From the NCBI GenBank assembly GCA_963850765.1, contig CAWKMN010000002.1, positions 307,411-371,410 on the forward strand: a DNA stretch of 64,000 bases, given 5' to 3'. Source of the stretch: CAWKMN01 sp963850765 (lineage in GTDB: Bacteria; Chloroflexota; Anaerolineae; Aggregatilineales; Aggregatilineaceae). Below are positions 35,839-45,235 of this stretch, piece after piece. Made by a program: the position numbers and the translations under genes. The notes beneath the pieces are model-generated. The model made no database searches. It saw nothing but the letters and a program-made list of their open reading frames with translations, and was not told the DNA's origin. The stretch's first letter is position 1. Each line of letters begins with the position of its first letter.

Positions 35839-35925
35839 GGGCAACCCAAGGGTTGCCCCCACGAAAATCGTGCTGTTCCGCAAATGCAGAGGAACTTGCA
35901 GGGGCGTATTGCGATCCGCCCCTAC
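35839..35925. repeat. Two G+C-rich palindromes after the solute-binding gene
   Basis: GGGCAACCC-aa-GGGTTGCCC (35839-35858) is a perfect 9-bp stem 18 bases beyond the stop codon. GCAGGGGCGTAT-tgcg-ATCCGCCCCTAC (35898-35925) is a second stem with two mismatches and is the same family as 25874-25901. Confidence 0.65.
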
Positions 35926-35984
35926 GTTGTTTCTCGCATACTTGGGTATTGGGTCGGCGGGCGTATGGACCCACCCTCACGCGC

Positions 35985-36344
35985 TTACGCCTCACAGCGC
36001 GCGACGGCACGGTACAGATCGCTCAGGTTGATCGGCTTGGGCATAAACAGCACCCCGGCACAATCCAGCACCCGACGGAAATCCTCATTGCAGCTAATCA
36101 CAATAATCGGCAAATTGGGGTAGCGACTCTTGCGGCGGATGTGGTCCACCACGGCGGAACCCGGCAGCCCCGGCATGGACATATCCAGCACGGCTACATC
36201 CGGCGTGCAGTCTCCATCATCGATCGTCTCGATGGCGCTTTCGGCGGAGTCGGTGCAGATGACCTCGTAACCGCGATAGGTCAGGGCCCGTGTGTACAGG
36301 CGCAGGAGATCCGCGTCATCTTCGAGAACGAGTATAGTTGTCAC
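35985..36344 (-). CDS. Single-domain response regulator receiver
   Basis: The 119-residue protein is a stand-alone CheY-type receiver. Acidic pocket D9/D10, phospho-acceptor D54 (VLDMSMPG), switch serine 84 (IVISC) and lysine 103 (MPKP) are all present. There is no output domain, so it acts by protein contact. It is transcribed divergently from the PAS kinase at 36503, which is the natural partner. A well-formed promoter precedes it. Confidence 0.9.
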   Translation of the reverse strand: MTTILVLEDDADLLRLYTRALTYRGYEVICTDSAESAIETIDDGDCTPDVAVLDMSMPGLPGSAVVDHIRRKSRYPNLPIIVISCNEDFRRVLDCAGVLFMPKPINLSDLYRAVARCEA

Positions 36345-36381
36345 GGGCCGCCTTTTTTTAATATTTATTTATGCTGCGACA

Positions 36382-36410
36382 ATTATAGCGTGGTCTCTGG
36401 GGATTGTAAA
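36382..36410 (-). promoter_or_regulatory. Sigma-70-like promoter of response regulator
   Basis: On the minus strand TTTACA (36405-36410) and TATAAT (36382-36387) are separated by exactly 17 bases, 38 bases before the response regulator ATG. For the divergent kinase a TACAAT at 36490-36495 lies only seven bases before its ATG, which would give a leaderless or nearly leaderless transcript. Confidence 0.6.
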
Positions 36411-36502
36411 GCAGTTGGACGGCCCTCATTCCCGCCCGGCACCGGTCACAATCCGCGTCGCGCTGGTTTCCGACAGGTGTCATCGCTGCTACAATCAATG
36501 CC

Positions 36503-37516
36503 ATGTCCGACGATCAAGCCTTTCAGTATGATTTCCTGTTTCGGACGGCCGCCGAAGGGATTCTGATCACGCAGGCCGACGGTTATCTGGTGCGCTTGAA
36601 TCCGGCGGCTGCGGCGATGCTGAACCTGTCACCCGGAACGGCGTTGGGCGAACATACCGCCGCGCTGTTCAATCACCGGCCGGACATGATCCGGCTGTGC
36701 AACACGCCGGGCGATCAACAGGCTACCATCACACTGCCCCAAAAACGGCTGGCGTCGGGGGTGGGGGTGGATCGACCCGGCGGCGGGCGGATCGTGCTGC
36801 TGCATGACATCACCGAGCGCGAGGCGCTGGATTCGCGGCGCGAGGCGCTGATCCGGCAGATCACGCACGACCTGCGCAACCCGCTCAACGCGGTTGATGC
36901 CTACGCCGATCTGATCGCCAAATTTGGCACGCTCACGTCGGATCAGGCGGTGATGCTCAGCCGAGTCCGGCAGACGGCGCAGAAGCTCTACGAATTGAGC
37001 GAAACCCTGGTCGATATGGCCTGGGTCGAGGCTGGGATGGCCCTGGAACACCGGCCGTTTGAGCTGGCGCGTTTGATCCGGGAAGCGATCGAACATCTCG
37101 AGCCGGAAGCCCGCGCGCGGGATGTCACGATTGTCTTCAGCATTCAGGACCCGGTGCCGCTGGCGATGGGCGATTCGGGCCGGATCCGGCAGGCGGTGCG
37201 GTATCTGCTCGAAAACGGCCTGCGCTATTCTGCGGCCAAGGCCAACGTGGCGATCCACGCGTGGCAGGAAGGCGCGCGGGTTTTCTGCTCGGTGGGCGAC
37301 CAGGGGATCGGGATCAGCGCGGATGACCAGAATTACATCTGGGACCGCCTGTGGCGATCCAGCGATGAGCGGGTGCGCGCGGTGCCCGGCGGCGGCATCG
37401 GGCTCACCTTCGCGCGGGCGATTATCCAGCGGCACGGCGGCCGGATATGGGTTGAGAGCGAACTCAATGAAGGCACTACGGTCACATTTGTACTTCCGCT
37501 GGCGGAAGGATGGTAA
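36503..37516 (+). CDS. Soluble PAS sensor histidine kinase
   Basis: The 337-residue kinase has an N-terminal PAS domain (YDFLFRTAAEGILITQADGY to VLLHDITEREAL), HisKA with THDLRNPLNAVDAYADLI, and an HATPase_c domain with YLLENGLRYS, GDQGIGISADD and GGGIGLTFARAII. There are no membrane helices, so it senses a cytoplasmic signal or binds other proteins. It faces the receiver gene head to head, and the two probably form one system. The ATG at 36503 begins seven bases after a TACAAT element with no Shine-Dalgarno. The acetyltransferase gene follows within two bases. Confidence 0.88.
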   Translation: MSDDQAFQYDFLFRTAAEGILITQADGYLVRLNPAAAAMLNLSPGTALGEHTAALFNHRPDMIRLCNTPGDQQATITLPQKRLASGVGVDRPGGGRIVLLHDITEREALDSRREALIRQITHDLRNPLNAVDAYADLIAKFGTLTSDQAVMLSRVRQTAQKLYELSETLVDMAWVEAGMALEHRPFELARLIREAIEHLEPEARARDVTIVFSIQDPVPLAMGDSGRIRQAVRYLLENGLRYSAAKANVAIHAWQEGARVFCSVGDQGIGISADDQNYIWDRLWRSSDERVRAVPGGGIGLTFARAIIQRHGGRIWVESELNEGTTVTFVLPLAEGW

Positions 37517-37517
37517 A

Positions 37518-38321
37518 GTGGTGAGCATCGCTGAATCCCTGTTGGCACCGGCGCTGGCGTGTGTGGACTATTTTTACGCCCGGATGTTTCGCGACTGGCC
37601 GGATGCCGTGACGCGCACGGTTGGCGACTGCACGCTGAGCTACAGCGGCGATACCCAGCTTACCGGCGCAAATCACCTGTGGCCAACCACGGCGGACGCC
37701 ATCACACCGGGCACGCTCGCCGCGGCCTCCAAGTTTTTCGCCCCGTATCATGCCGCGTGGAGCGTGGTCTATACCGATCCGTTCATGCCTGGGGCAGCGG
37801 CTCTGCTGGCCGAGTGCGACTATTCGCTGCGCTGGAATTCGCCGCTGATGGTGCTTGACGGCCCGCCGCACCGCTACCCGCAGCGGATTTCGAGCCGGTC
37901 CGGGCGTGTCGTCCGCGTGACCCAGCCGCACCAATTGATCGACGTGAGTCACATCATGGCGGAGGCGTTCGCCACGACTTACGATGTGAACCAGCGCGTC
38001 GCCCGCCCGGAGCATCTGAACGACCCGGCAATTTTGCACTATCTGATCTACCACGATGACGAGCCGGCCACCTGCGCCACGGTTGCCGTTCATGATGGGA
38101 TGGCCGGGGTGTGGAACGTCGGCACGCGGCGGCGCTTCCGGGGGCACGGTTATGCTACCCGCCTGATGCTGGCGCTGCTGGACGATCTCGCGGATGGGGG
38201 CGTGCATGCATCGATGCTGATGGCGTCACCCAGCGGGCAGCCGATCTATGAGAAGCTGGGCTACCGGCAGATCGGCGTCACGATGTACATGAGGCCGCCC
38301 TATTTTTCCTTCGTGCGCTGA
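37518..38321 (+). CDS. GNAT-family N-acetyltransferase
   Basis: The product (~267 residues) starts at GTG 37518 or 37521, directly after the kinase stop, with GGAAGGATGG as the ribosome site. The C-terminal half is a GNAT domain: AGVWNVGTRRRFRGHGYATR carries the acetyl-CoA pyrophosphate loop R-x-x-G-x-G/A, followed by SMLMASPSGQPIYEKLGYRQ. The N-terminal ~120 residues form a second, degenerate GNAT-like unit, as in tandem GNAT proteins. Acceptor substrate is unknown. Translational coupling with the kinase is likely. Confidence 0.8.
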   Translation: MVSIAESLLAPALACVDYFYARMFRDWPDAVTRTVGDCTLSYSGDTQLTGANHLWPTTADAITPGTLAAASKFFAPYHAAWSVVYTDPFMPGAAALLAECDYSLRWNSPLMVLDGPPHRYPQRISSRSGRVVRVTQPHQLIDVSHIMAEAFATTYDVNQRVARPEHLNDPAILHYLIYHDDEPATCATVAVHDGMAGVWNVGTRRRFRGHGYATRLMLALLDDLADGGVHASMLMASPSGQPIYEKLGYRQIGVTMYMRPPYFSFVR

Positions 38322-38338
38322 ACCCGAAGAGGCCGGTT

Positions 38339-39121
38339 ATGCCCGCAAATCCCCTGCAGTTTTATGATTCACTGGCGCACGACTATCACCTGATCTTCGC
38401 GGACTGGAACAAGTCTATCGAGCGGCAGGGACTCGCCCTGGACCGCCTCGTGTGCGCGTATACGCCCGGCGCACCGCTCGACGTGCTGGACTGTTCGTGC
38501 GGGATCGGGACGCAGGCGCTCGCACTGGCCGCGCACGGCTACCGCGTCCATGCCACCGATATCAGCCCGGCATCGGTCGAGCGGGGGATCCAGGAGGCGG
38601 CGGCGCGCCAACTGCCGGTATCGTTCGGCGTGGCCGATATGCGGATGCTCGACTCACAGGTAGCTGGCGAATTTGACGTCGTGCTGACGTGCGATAACGC
38701 TGTGCCGCACCTGCTGACGGACGAGGATCTGCGGCAGGCGCTGCGCGGCATGCGCGCGCGGCTGCGCGATGACGGCCTGCTGCTGATCAGCATCCGCGAT
38801 TACGATCAACTGGTCATTGACAAACCCAATGCCACGATGCCGCAGGTCTATGATGATGAGGACGGGCGGCGGATCGTGTTCCAGGTGTGGGACTGGGCGG
38901 GGCAGACCGCCGAGCAGACCTACACCGTGAACATGTTTATCGTGCGCCAAACCGATTCCGGCTGGCAGACTTCGCACTACGCCACGACATACCGAGCCCT
39001 GCAGCGTGCCGAGCTGGACGAACTGCTGGCGGCGTGTGGATTCGTGGATATTCGCTGGCACATGCCGCAGGATACCGGGTATTACCAGCCGGTGGTGGTG
39101 GCGCGGCGGGCCGGGGAATGA
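38339..39121 (+). CDS. Class I SAM-dependent methyltransferase
   Basis: The 260-residue enzyme has FYDSLAHDYHLIFADWNKSI, motif I LDVLDCSCGIGTQALALAAH, motif II VHATDISPASVERGI and FDVVLTCDNAVPHLLTDEDL, with LRDDGLLLISIRDYDQLV after it. The order and the DCSCGIGTQ form resemble glycine/sarcosine N-methyltransferase-like proteins, but the substrate is not established. It follows the acetyltransferase gene by 17 bases on the same strand, likely one operon. The frame is intact. Confidence 0.83.
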   Translation: MPANPLQFYDSLAHDYHLIFADWNKSIERQGLALDRLVCAYTPGAPLDVLDCSCGIGTQALALAAHGYRVHATDISPASVERGIQEAAARQLPVSFGVADMRMLDSQVAGEFDVVLTCDNAVPHLLTDEDLRQALRGMRARLRDDGLLLISIRDYDQLVIDKPNATMPQVYDDEDGRRIVFQVWDWAGQTAEQTYTVNMFIVRQTDSGWQTSHYATTYRALQRAELDELLAACGFVDIRWHMPQDTGYYQPVVVARRAGE

Positions 39122-39140
39122 ATCCATTTGAGACGGTTTA

Positions 39141-39206
39141 CCTCACCCCGGCGGGCGTCCCGCAGGCGGGCTGCCCGCTTTCCCCTCCCCACACGCGGAG
39201 AGGGGA
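39141..39206. repeat. CTCACCCC/GGAGAGGG dispersed repeat
   Basis: Starting at cctcacccc and ending cacacgcggagagggg, this is a third copy of the repeat seen at 24473-24512 and 25768-25806. This copy has an inserted G+C palindrome (gcgggcgtcccgcaggcggg). Confidence 0.6.
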
Positions 39207-39263
39207 CTTGCCTGGCGCGCCGGCTCGCCCCTGCAAGAACAGCTCGCAGCGGCGGGACACACG

Positions 39264-39756
39264 TCATGCCATCACGGGGCTGAAGGCCAGCAGGTAACGA
39301 TCCTGGCCGGCGAGATTGACCGGCGCAGAGTCCGTTGAGCGGGAAGGCGGGGGGAAGGGGCAGCCCACGGATGAGATCGACTTCCTCTGGGGCGTAGAGC
39401 GCAATAAGCAGCGCCGCGCCCGGTGCGAGCAGGGCCGGCAGGGTGGGGACGATGCGCATCCAGGCGGCGCGGTGGCGGTAGAGATCCGGGTGGCGCAGCA
39501 GCACCAGACCAAAACGCGCCCGGAGCAGACCGGGCAGCGAGCGCGCGTCGGCCTGGATCAGATGCTGCGCGGGAAAATTGTCGCGGGCACGCCGCAGCGC
39601 GTCACCGTCGGTATCGAGCCCGTAGAAGGTCCAGGCGGGCAGCAGGTCGTGCAGCAGATCCGCCGCGGCGTTGGCTCCACAGCCGACATCCAGCGCGCGC
39701 GCTGGCACGCCGTCCAGGCGAAGCTGCATCAGTGCGCTGCGCAGCCGGGCGGACAC
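39264..39756 (-). CDS. Class I methyltransferase-like protein, frameshifted near 3' end
   Basis: The product has ALDVGCGANAAADLLHDLLP (motif I) and FYGLDTDGDALRRARDNFPA (motif II), then LLAPGAALLIALYAPEEVDL. After FPLNGL near 39325 the frame shifts by one base, and the better continuation is APVNLAGQDRYLLAFSPVMA, ending at 39264. Without the shift the ORF would run on into repeat DNA to 39082. The protein is ~163 residues, shorter than usual for the fold. It is coupled with the MBL hydrolase gene two bases away. Confidence 0.65.
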
Positions 39757-39758
39757 GG

Positions 39759-40418
39759 TTATTTCCCCTCGGCGTTCAGATAGTCGAGCAGATACGGGTT
39801 GTTCTGGCGCTCGTAGCCGATCGTGGTGTTGCGCATGTGCCCCGGCGCGACGGCGAACCCATCCCCCAGCGGCAGCAGTTTCTCGGTGATCGAGCGCATC
39901 AGCGTATCATAATCGCTGTTGGGCTGGTCGGTTCGCCCAATCCCGCTGAAAAACAGGCAGTCGCCGCTGAAGACCACATTTTCGCTGCGCAGCACGTAGC
40001 TGACATGTCCGGGCGAATGGCCGGGTGTATGCAGCACGTCGAGCACGATCCCCCCGGCGGTGATCACATCGCCTTCTTGCACATAACCATCCGGGTTGGC
40101 GGCGGGCGGCACGTCAATATCAAACCAGCGCCGGACCTGCTGCGACATGGTGCGCACCATCGACATTTCGCGCTGGTGGACGCGGAACGGCGCGCCGGTC
40201 AGGGCCTTGAGGGGCGCGCTGGCCATAATGTGATCAAAGTGGCCGTGCGTCGCCAGGATCTCGCGGATCGTCCAGCCCTCGTTGAGGGCGGTCTGGTGCA
40301 GCACCGGAGCGCGGTCGCTGGGATCGATTACAATCGCGTCGTTGGTTTCGGTGTCGCCAATGATAAAGCAGTTGGTCTGGAGCAGACCCAGCGTGAACTT
40401 AAAAATCTGTATGGCCAT
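39759..40418 (-). CDS. MBL-fold hydrolase (glyoxalase II-like)
   Basis: From ATG 40416-40418 the 219-residue protein has the metallo-beta-lactamase motif H58-x-H60-x-D62-H63 (THGHFDHIM), the later histidine in HTPGHSPGH, the bridging aspartate in FSGDCLFF and the terminal PGHMRNTTIGYE, as in glyoxalase II-like enzymes. It would bind two metals and hydrolyse a thioester or similar substrate in the cytoplasm. A longer ORF upstream lacks a ribosome site. It precedes a methyltransferase-like gene on the same strand. Confidence 0.86.
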   Translation of the reverse strand: MAIQIFKFTLGLLQTNCFIIGDTETNDAIVIDPSDRAPVLHQTALNEGWTIREILATHGHFDHIMASAPLKALTGAPFRVHQREMSMVRTMSQQVRRWFDIDVPPAANPDGYVQEGDVITAGGIVLDVLHTPGHSPGHVSYVLRSENVVFSGDCLFFSGIGRTDQPNSDYDTLMRSITEKLLPLGDGFAVAPGHMRNTTIGYERQNNPYLLDYLNAEGK

Positions 40419-40495
40419 GCCAGCATCGCCCTGAGGATGGGAATAACACCAGTTGTCCCAATAGTAACGCGCGGGTTGTGCGGATGGCAAGCCAG

Positions 40496-40517
40496 GGGCG
40501 GGCTAACAGACCCGCCC
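40496..40517 (-). terminator. Probable terminator hairpin after the beta-propeller gene
   Basis: GGGCGGG-tctgtta-type loop-CCCGCCC forms a 7-bp G+C stem 33 bases beyond the stop of the propeller gene. The T-run is poor, so termination is uncertain. Confidence 0.4.
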
Positions 40518-40549
40518 GGCGTGCATCGAACTGTTTTCGCGGGCGCTGA

Positions 40550-41858
40550 TCAGTCTCCGCTGGTGTCGCCCTTCGCGGTGCTATCTTCGGGCAGACCCAG
40601 GGCGTACAGATCGCACGTGCCGCCGTTGCCCGAAAAATAGACCATGCCATCACTAATCGCGACCTGTGAGGTGGGTTCAGCTTCAGCGCCCAGGCGGAAG
40701 AAAAAGAGCTGCTGGCCGGTCGCCTCATCAAGGGCATACATATTGGTAGACGACAGCATATACACCACGCCGTTGGCGATGGACGGATTATAGACCGGGC
40801 CGAAGCTGCTGAACTTCCAGACCTCGTCGCCGGTGGCGGCGTCAAACGCGAACAGGAACGGGTTGGTGCCCACATAGACTCGGTTCAGCGTCCGGGTTGC
40901 AGGCCAGCCCGCTCGACCTTTTCATCGTAGGCTTTTTGCCAGAGCACGCCGCCGGACGGAACGTCGTAAGCCACGACGGTGCCCACGCTTTCTGCCGAGT
41001 CGGCGCGATCGACAAAGACGGTGAGCAGCGTGTTCCCGCAGACGGCCATGCGGCTGATCTCGCGCCGTTCGTCGCCGCCAGCAGCGGGATAAGTGCGGGC
41101 GATGGTCTGTCCGGTGGATTCGACGCTGGACACGGAATAAATCCAGGAACTGTCCTCCGCCGATTGTGGCGACATACAATCGTCCGGCGGCCAACACCGG
41201 GTAATCGGCGCGGAACAGCAGATCATCGGTGGCCGGCCCCTTGATCCAGACCCCGCGCCCGTGTGCAGATCGAGCGCCAACAGCCTGCCATCGTTGGGCG
41301 AAAAAGGCTTTTCGACAAAATACACCAGCTCTTTTTCCTCGTCCACGGTGACGAGGTTGGTGTTGCTGAAGCCGAGGTCAAAGGCGATCGGGGCCTGCCA
41401 GATCTGCGCCCCCGTATTCGCGTCCACGGCGTAGAGATCATACAGGCCGCTGGTACCTTCCAGGTAGAATACAGTCCCGCCGGCGGATACTACCGGAGCC
41501 GGTGCCCAACCGAGTCGCCCGATCCGAAGCTCCACAGCTTCTCGCCGGTCTTCGCATCATAGGCGTCCAGCACCCCGCCTGCTGAGCTAACGAACAGTTT
41601 GCCATCATGGATGGCGGGCGACCGGGCAATCACGGAGAACATTCCATCATCACAGCCGATACCCCACTTCTGTTCGAGTTTGCTCACGGTGGTCGGGTTG
41701 ATCTGGGCCTCCGCCGGGTTGTAGGCGGTATACGCGCCGTCGTAGCCAAAATGCAGCCAGTTCCCCGCCGGGTCATCCTGCGCGCCAACCGGGCCGCTCG
41801 CCACGATCACGATGATCGACCCGATAATCGCCAGCAAGACAAATACATGCCGTTTCAT
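40550..41858 (-). CDS. Exported PQQ/BamB-like beta-propeller protein, frameshifted
   Basis: The start MKRHVFVLLAIIGSIIVIVA...VGAQ is a signal peptide. Propeller blades of the PQQ_2 type follow in pieces: IHDGKLFVSSAGGVLDAYDA with KTGEKLWSFG, then VVSAGGTVFYLEGTSGLYDL, MAVCGNTLLTVFVDRADSAE and FLFAFDAATGDEVWKFSSFG, with NMYALDEATGQQLFFF near the end. The pieces lie in different frames with breaks near 41510, 41250, 41165 and 40900. The joined protein is ~435 residues with about seven blades, periplasmic. Relatives include BamB-like assembly factors and alcohol dehydrogenase-like propellers; no catalytic motif identifies a substrate. Confidence 0.72.
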
Positions 41859-41970
41859 ATGTTCCTCCCACTTGTGAATTCTTGCGCATATTCACTATAC
41901 TGCTTTTTTTCTGTCCCGCTATTCGTGTTACATTCTATCCGTTGGGATTTCTCAGAACGGACGGTTGGCT

Positions 41971-42588
41971 ATGCGGCGGCGCTTTCATTTTATATGGCGG
42001 TACTGGCGCGGGGACGTTCCCTGGGATTCGGGTATCGTGCCGCCTGAGATCCTGAGCTGGCTCGAGACGACGCAGGCCAGCGGAACTCTGCCGGGGCGCG
42101 CGCTCGATCTGGGCTGCGGGACCGGCACCACGTCCATCGAACTGGCAGCGCGCGGCTGGACGGTGGTCGGCGTGGATTTTGCGCCGAACGCGATCCGGCG
42201 GGCGCGGCGCAAGGCGCGGACTCGGACGCTGGCAGGATCGGCGGAATTTCACAGCGCCGACGTAGCGCGCCCCGATCTGCTGGCGGGCCGCGTGCCGTTC
42301 GATCTCGTGATCGACGTGGGCTGTCTGCACGGCCTGACCGCCGACCAGCGCCCCGGTTATGCGACCAACCTGATCCGCCTGACGCGGCCCGGCGCGACCT
42401 TTCTGCTCTATGCGTTTCTGCCCAGCCTCAGCCACGACGGGCGGCGTTGGATCGGTATTGACGGGGATGCGCTGCGCGCGCTGCTTGGCCCGGCGTTTGA
42501 GATCGCGAGCTATACCCCTGGTGAGGACGTTTGCCTGCCGCGTCCGAGTGTGTGGTATACGCTGCGCCGCGTGGAGCCGGCCTCGTGA
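41971..42588 (+). CDS. Class I SAM methyltransferase (TPMT/TehB-like)
   Basis: The 205-residue enzyme starts at ATG 41971. Motif I is ALDLGCGTGTTSIELAARGW, followed by VVGVDFAPNAIRRARRKART and DLVIDVGCLHGLTADQRPGY, then LTRPGATFLLYAFLPS. The compact size and the DxGCLHxLxxxQR segment are typical of small-molecule methyltransferases of the thiopurine/TehB type. The next gene overlaps its stop codon (GTGA, four bases), so the two are translationally coupled. Confidence 0.82.
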   Translation: MRRRFHFIWRYWRGDVPWDSGIVPPEILSWLETTQASGTLPGRALDLGCGTGTTSIELAARGWTVVGVDFAPNAIRRARRKARTRTLAGSAEFHSADVARPDLLAGRVPFDLVIDVGCLHGLTADQRPGYATNLIRLTRPGATFLLYAFLPSLSHDGRRWIGIDGDALRALLGPAFEIASYTPGEDVCLPRPSVWYTLRRVEPAS

Positions 42589-43235
42589 CGCGCGTCCTGC
42601 TCATCTTCCTGGATGGGATCGGGTTGGGGGACGACGACCCGGCGGTAAATCCGTTTGCCGTGGCCCACACGCCGACTCTGCACGCGCTCGCAGGGGGCCG
42701 GCGCTGGCTGCGCGATACGCCGCGCACCGATACTGGGCGCGCCCTGTTTATCCCCACCGATCCGCGCCTGGGGGTGCCGGGCCGTCCGCAGAGCGCGACC
42801 GGGCAAGCGGCGATCCTGACCGGGCGTAATGTCCCGGCGGAGATCGGGGAGCATTACGGCCCACGTCCAAATCCACCCGTGCGCGCCATCATCAATGAGG
42901 ATAATGTCTTCAAGCGCGTGGTCGCGGCCGGCGGCACGGCTGCGCTGATCGATGCCTACCCGCCGCGCTTTCATGCGCTGCTGGCGCGGGGTAAGCGGCT
43001 GCCCTCATCGATCCAGCAGGCGGTACTGTCGGCGGGTCTGCCGCTGCTGACCGAGGATGAAGTATACGCCGGCACGGCCATGAGTTCGGACTGGACCGGG
43101 CAGGGCTGGCGCGATCATCTGGGGTATACGGATACGCCGCTGTATACGCGCGCCGAAGCGGGATCGCTGCTGGCCCGGCTGGCGATGGAGCGCGACTTCA
43201 CCCTGTTTTCGCACTGGTTTACGGACGAGATCGGC
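42585..43235 (+). CDS. Alkaline-phosphatase-fold metalloenzyme (phosphoglycerate-mutase-like), truncated at the join
   Basis: From GTG 42585 (overlapping the methyltransferase stop) the frame shows the metalloenzyme N-terminus VLLIFLDGIGLGDDDPAVNP with the metal-site aspartate, then PQSATGQAAILTGRNVP with the nucleophile threonine, and LFSHWFTDEIG, which in this family continues GHR to supply metal ligands. The sequence GGC.CATCGC at the join could encode that GHR, but nothing after it is from the same gene. The last ~60 residues are missing. Relatives include cofactor-independent phosphoglycerate mutase and peptidase-like metalloenzymes of unknown substrate. Confidence 0.78.
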
Positions 43236-43245
43236 CCATCGCGGC
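43227..43245. other. Chimeric join between two genomes
   Basis: Left of here the plus strand encodes the metalloenzyme with TDEIG(H). Right of here the minus strand encodes GEMVAAMG of an ABC ATPase. The shared bases ggcccatcgcggc fit both genes. Codon usage, G+C content, repeat content and frameshift density all change at this point. Confidence 0.75.
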
Positions 43246-43343
43246 CACCATCTCTCCGAACCGATCGACAGCGACACCCCGTCGAGGGCGACGACGCGCG
43301 CCTTTCCCTCGTAGACCTTCCTCACGTCCGCCAGCTGAAGCAT
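43237..43343 (-). CDS. ABC transporter ATP-binding protein (MacB/LolD type), N-terminal fragment
   Basis: From ATG 43341-43343 the frame reads MLQLADVRKVYEGKARVVAL and then DGVSLSI; after one base is allowed for near 43258 it continues GSGEMVAAMG, directly before the Walker A (PSGSGKST) of MacB/LolD-type ATPases. Everything beyond, including the Walker A itself, is lost at the join. It lies just downstream of the beta-helix gene on the same strand, 49 bases away. Confidence 0.75.
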
Positions 43344-43392
43344 CGGGGAATGCTCCGGCCCGGCGGCGGCGGCGTCAAGGACGCGGCGCCCG

Positions 43393-45235
43393 TCAGCGGA
43401 AGTAGCCGGAGACGTCCAGGATGAAGTGCGACGGCTGCGCCGAGTCGTTCCGGACGGTCAGCCGGCCGAGCGCGCCCGGGACGGCGATGGACGCGCGAGG
43501 CGCGCGTCCGCCCCGCGCGGAAGGCGAGGACGTGCGCGACCGGCGCCGCGCTCCCGGCGCCGAAGAGCCGCAGGACGCCGTCTGCGCCGGGGTCGGTGCC
43601 CGTGACGTTCACGGCGAGGGCGCGCGCGTCCGCCGGGACGCCGCAGGTCCCCGCCGCGTCGAAGCGAGAGCGTGCCGTTCGCGGCGACGGGCGTCCCCGC
43701 GCCGAGGCGCGTGTCGAGGACCCGGCACGGGGTGACGGCGTAGAAGCGGACGGCGGACTCGGTCCCCTCGAAGGCGCCCACGTCGCAGCGAACACCCGCG
43801 GGGCGCGCGGCGCCGCGAGCATCGACCGCGGCGCGGCAGCCCGCGAACGCCCCGTCGACCGCCGGGCTCCCCGGGAGGAGCGAGACCGTCTCCACGAGCC
43901 CGCCGTGGTCCGCGAGAGGGCCGAGGAGGGGGTCGGCGACGACCGGCACGGCGACGCAGTTCTCGTCGTTGCCGTCGCCGAGGTTCCTCTGCGGGTACTC
44001 GAGGACGTCTCCGCCGTTCGTCATCTGCGGCGAGCCGACGTCGCAGTTCTTCCCGATGTTCCAGGGGTTCCCGCCGTTGTCCGCGGTGTTGTGCGCGACG
44101 ATGGAGGCGCGGATCGTCACGTTCGAGGCGGGCGAAGCGACCGTGATGCCGCCGCCGGTCCAGCCCGCGTGGTTGCGCGTCACGGTGAGGTGGGAGAGCG
44201 TCACGTTCGCGCCGGACGGGTAGATCGAGAACGCCCCGCCGATCGCGTATCCCGAAGGCGCCACGGCCCCCTCGGCGCGGTTCCCCGTGAACGTGACGTT
44301 CGTGATCGTCGCGGCCGTCGGGTGGTAGAGCCAGAGGCCGCCGCCCTGCGTGAACGCGCGGTTCCCCGCAACGAGCGAGCCCGTGAACGCCAGCGACCCG
44401 TCCTGGTGGTAGATCGCGCCGCCGTTGCCGCCCGTCGCCCGGTTCTCGAGGAACGTCGAGTCGGCGATCACGAGCGCCTGCGGGCTCTGGTACATCACGG
44501 AGTGGATCGCGCCCCCCGCCCAGGCGACGTTCTCGCGGAAGGTGCAGCGCTCGACGCGCACCTCGCCGTCGCCCGAGCCGTCGACGTAGAGCGCGCCCCC
44601 CGTCGCCCCGAAGCTGGAAACCCGGGCCTGGGTCTCGTTGCCGACGAAGAGGGAGTCCCGGATCGCGAGGCCGTTCGCGGGGCCGGTCCCGTCGCCGCCG
44701 AGGTAGCCGATCGCTCCGCCGTTGCCGCCCCGGTTACGGAGGAACGTGCTCCCCTCGATCGTCGAGACGCCTCCCTGGACGTAGATCGCCCCGCCCCCGA
44801 CGTCGTCGCCGGCCTGCGTGCAGACGTTGTCCTCGAAGCGGACGTTCCGGACCGTCAGCGCAGCCGTTCCGCGCTCGTGGTAGTGGCTCCGGATCGCGGC
44901 GCCCGAGTCGGCGACCCGCCCCCGCCGAAGCGTCAGGTTCCTCACCGCGAGCTGCCGCTCGTAGTCGACGGAGAAGAGGCGGACGGCGTCCTGGCCGTCG
45001 AGCGTCACGAGCCCTCCCCCGTCGATGTCCGTCGGCGGGGCGGCGGAGATCGTCTTCGTCGACGTGATCGCGATCGTCGCGGGGCCTCCGCACGAGAACG
45101 TCACGACGCCGCCGCCGGTCAGCGCCGCGTTGAGCGCGGCCTCGGTGCAGGAGCCGGGCGTCCCGTTGCCGACGACCCCGGCCGCCGGGGCGAGGCCCGG
45201 GAGGAGGAGGAGGAGAAGGCGCGCGCCTCACGTTC
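43393..45235 (-). CDS. Secreted right-handed beta-helix protein with C-terminal beta domain, frameshifted
   Basis: The product starts with a leucine-rich signal peptide and VVGNGTPGSCTEAALNAAL, then TGGGVVTFSCGGPATIAI. Ladder-like repeats follow (FRENVAWAGGAIHS, FLENRATGGNGGAIYHQDG, FTGNRAEG), the pattern of polymorphic outer-membrane/choice-of-anchor Q beta-helix proteins. The C-terminal domain contains YAVTPCRVLDTRLGAGTPVA and ends PSHFILDVSGYFR. This arrangement is frequent in Acidobacteriota. Frame breaks lie near 45200, 43670 and 43500; the main helix is one unbroken frame. It is predicted to be on the cell surface or released. Function unknown. Confidence 0.75.
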
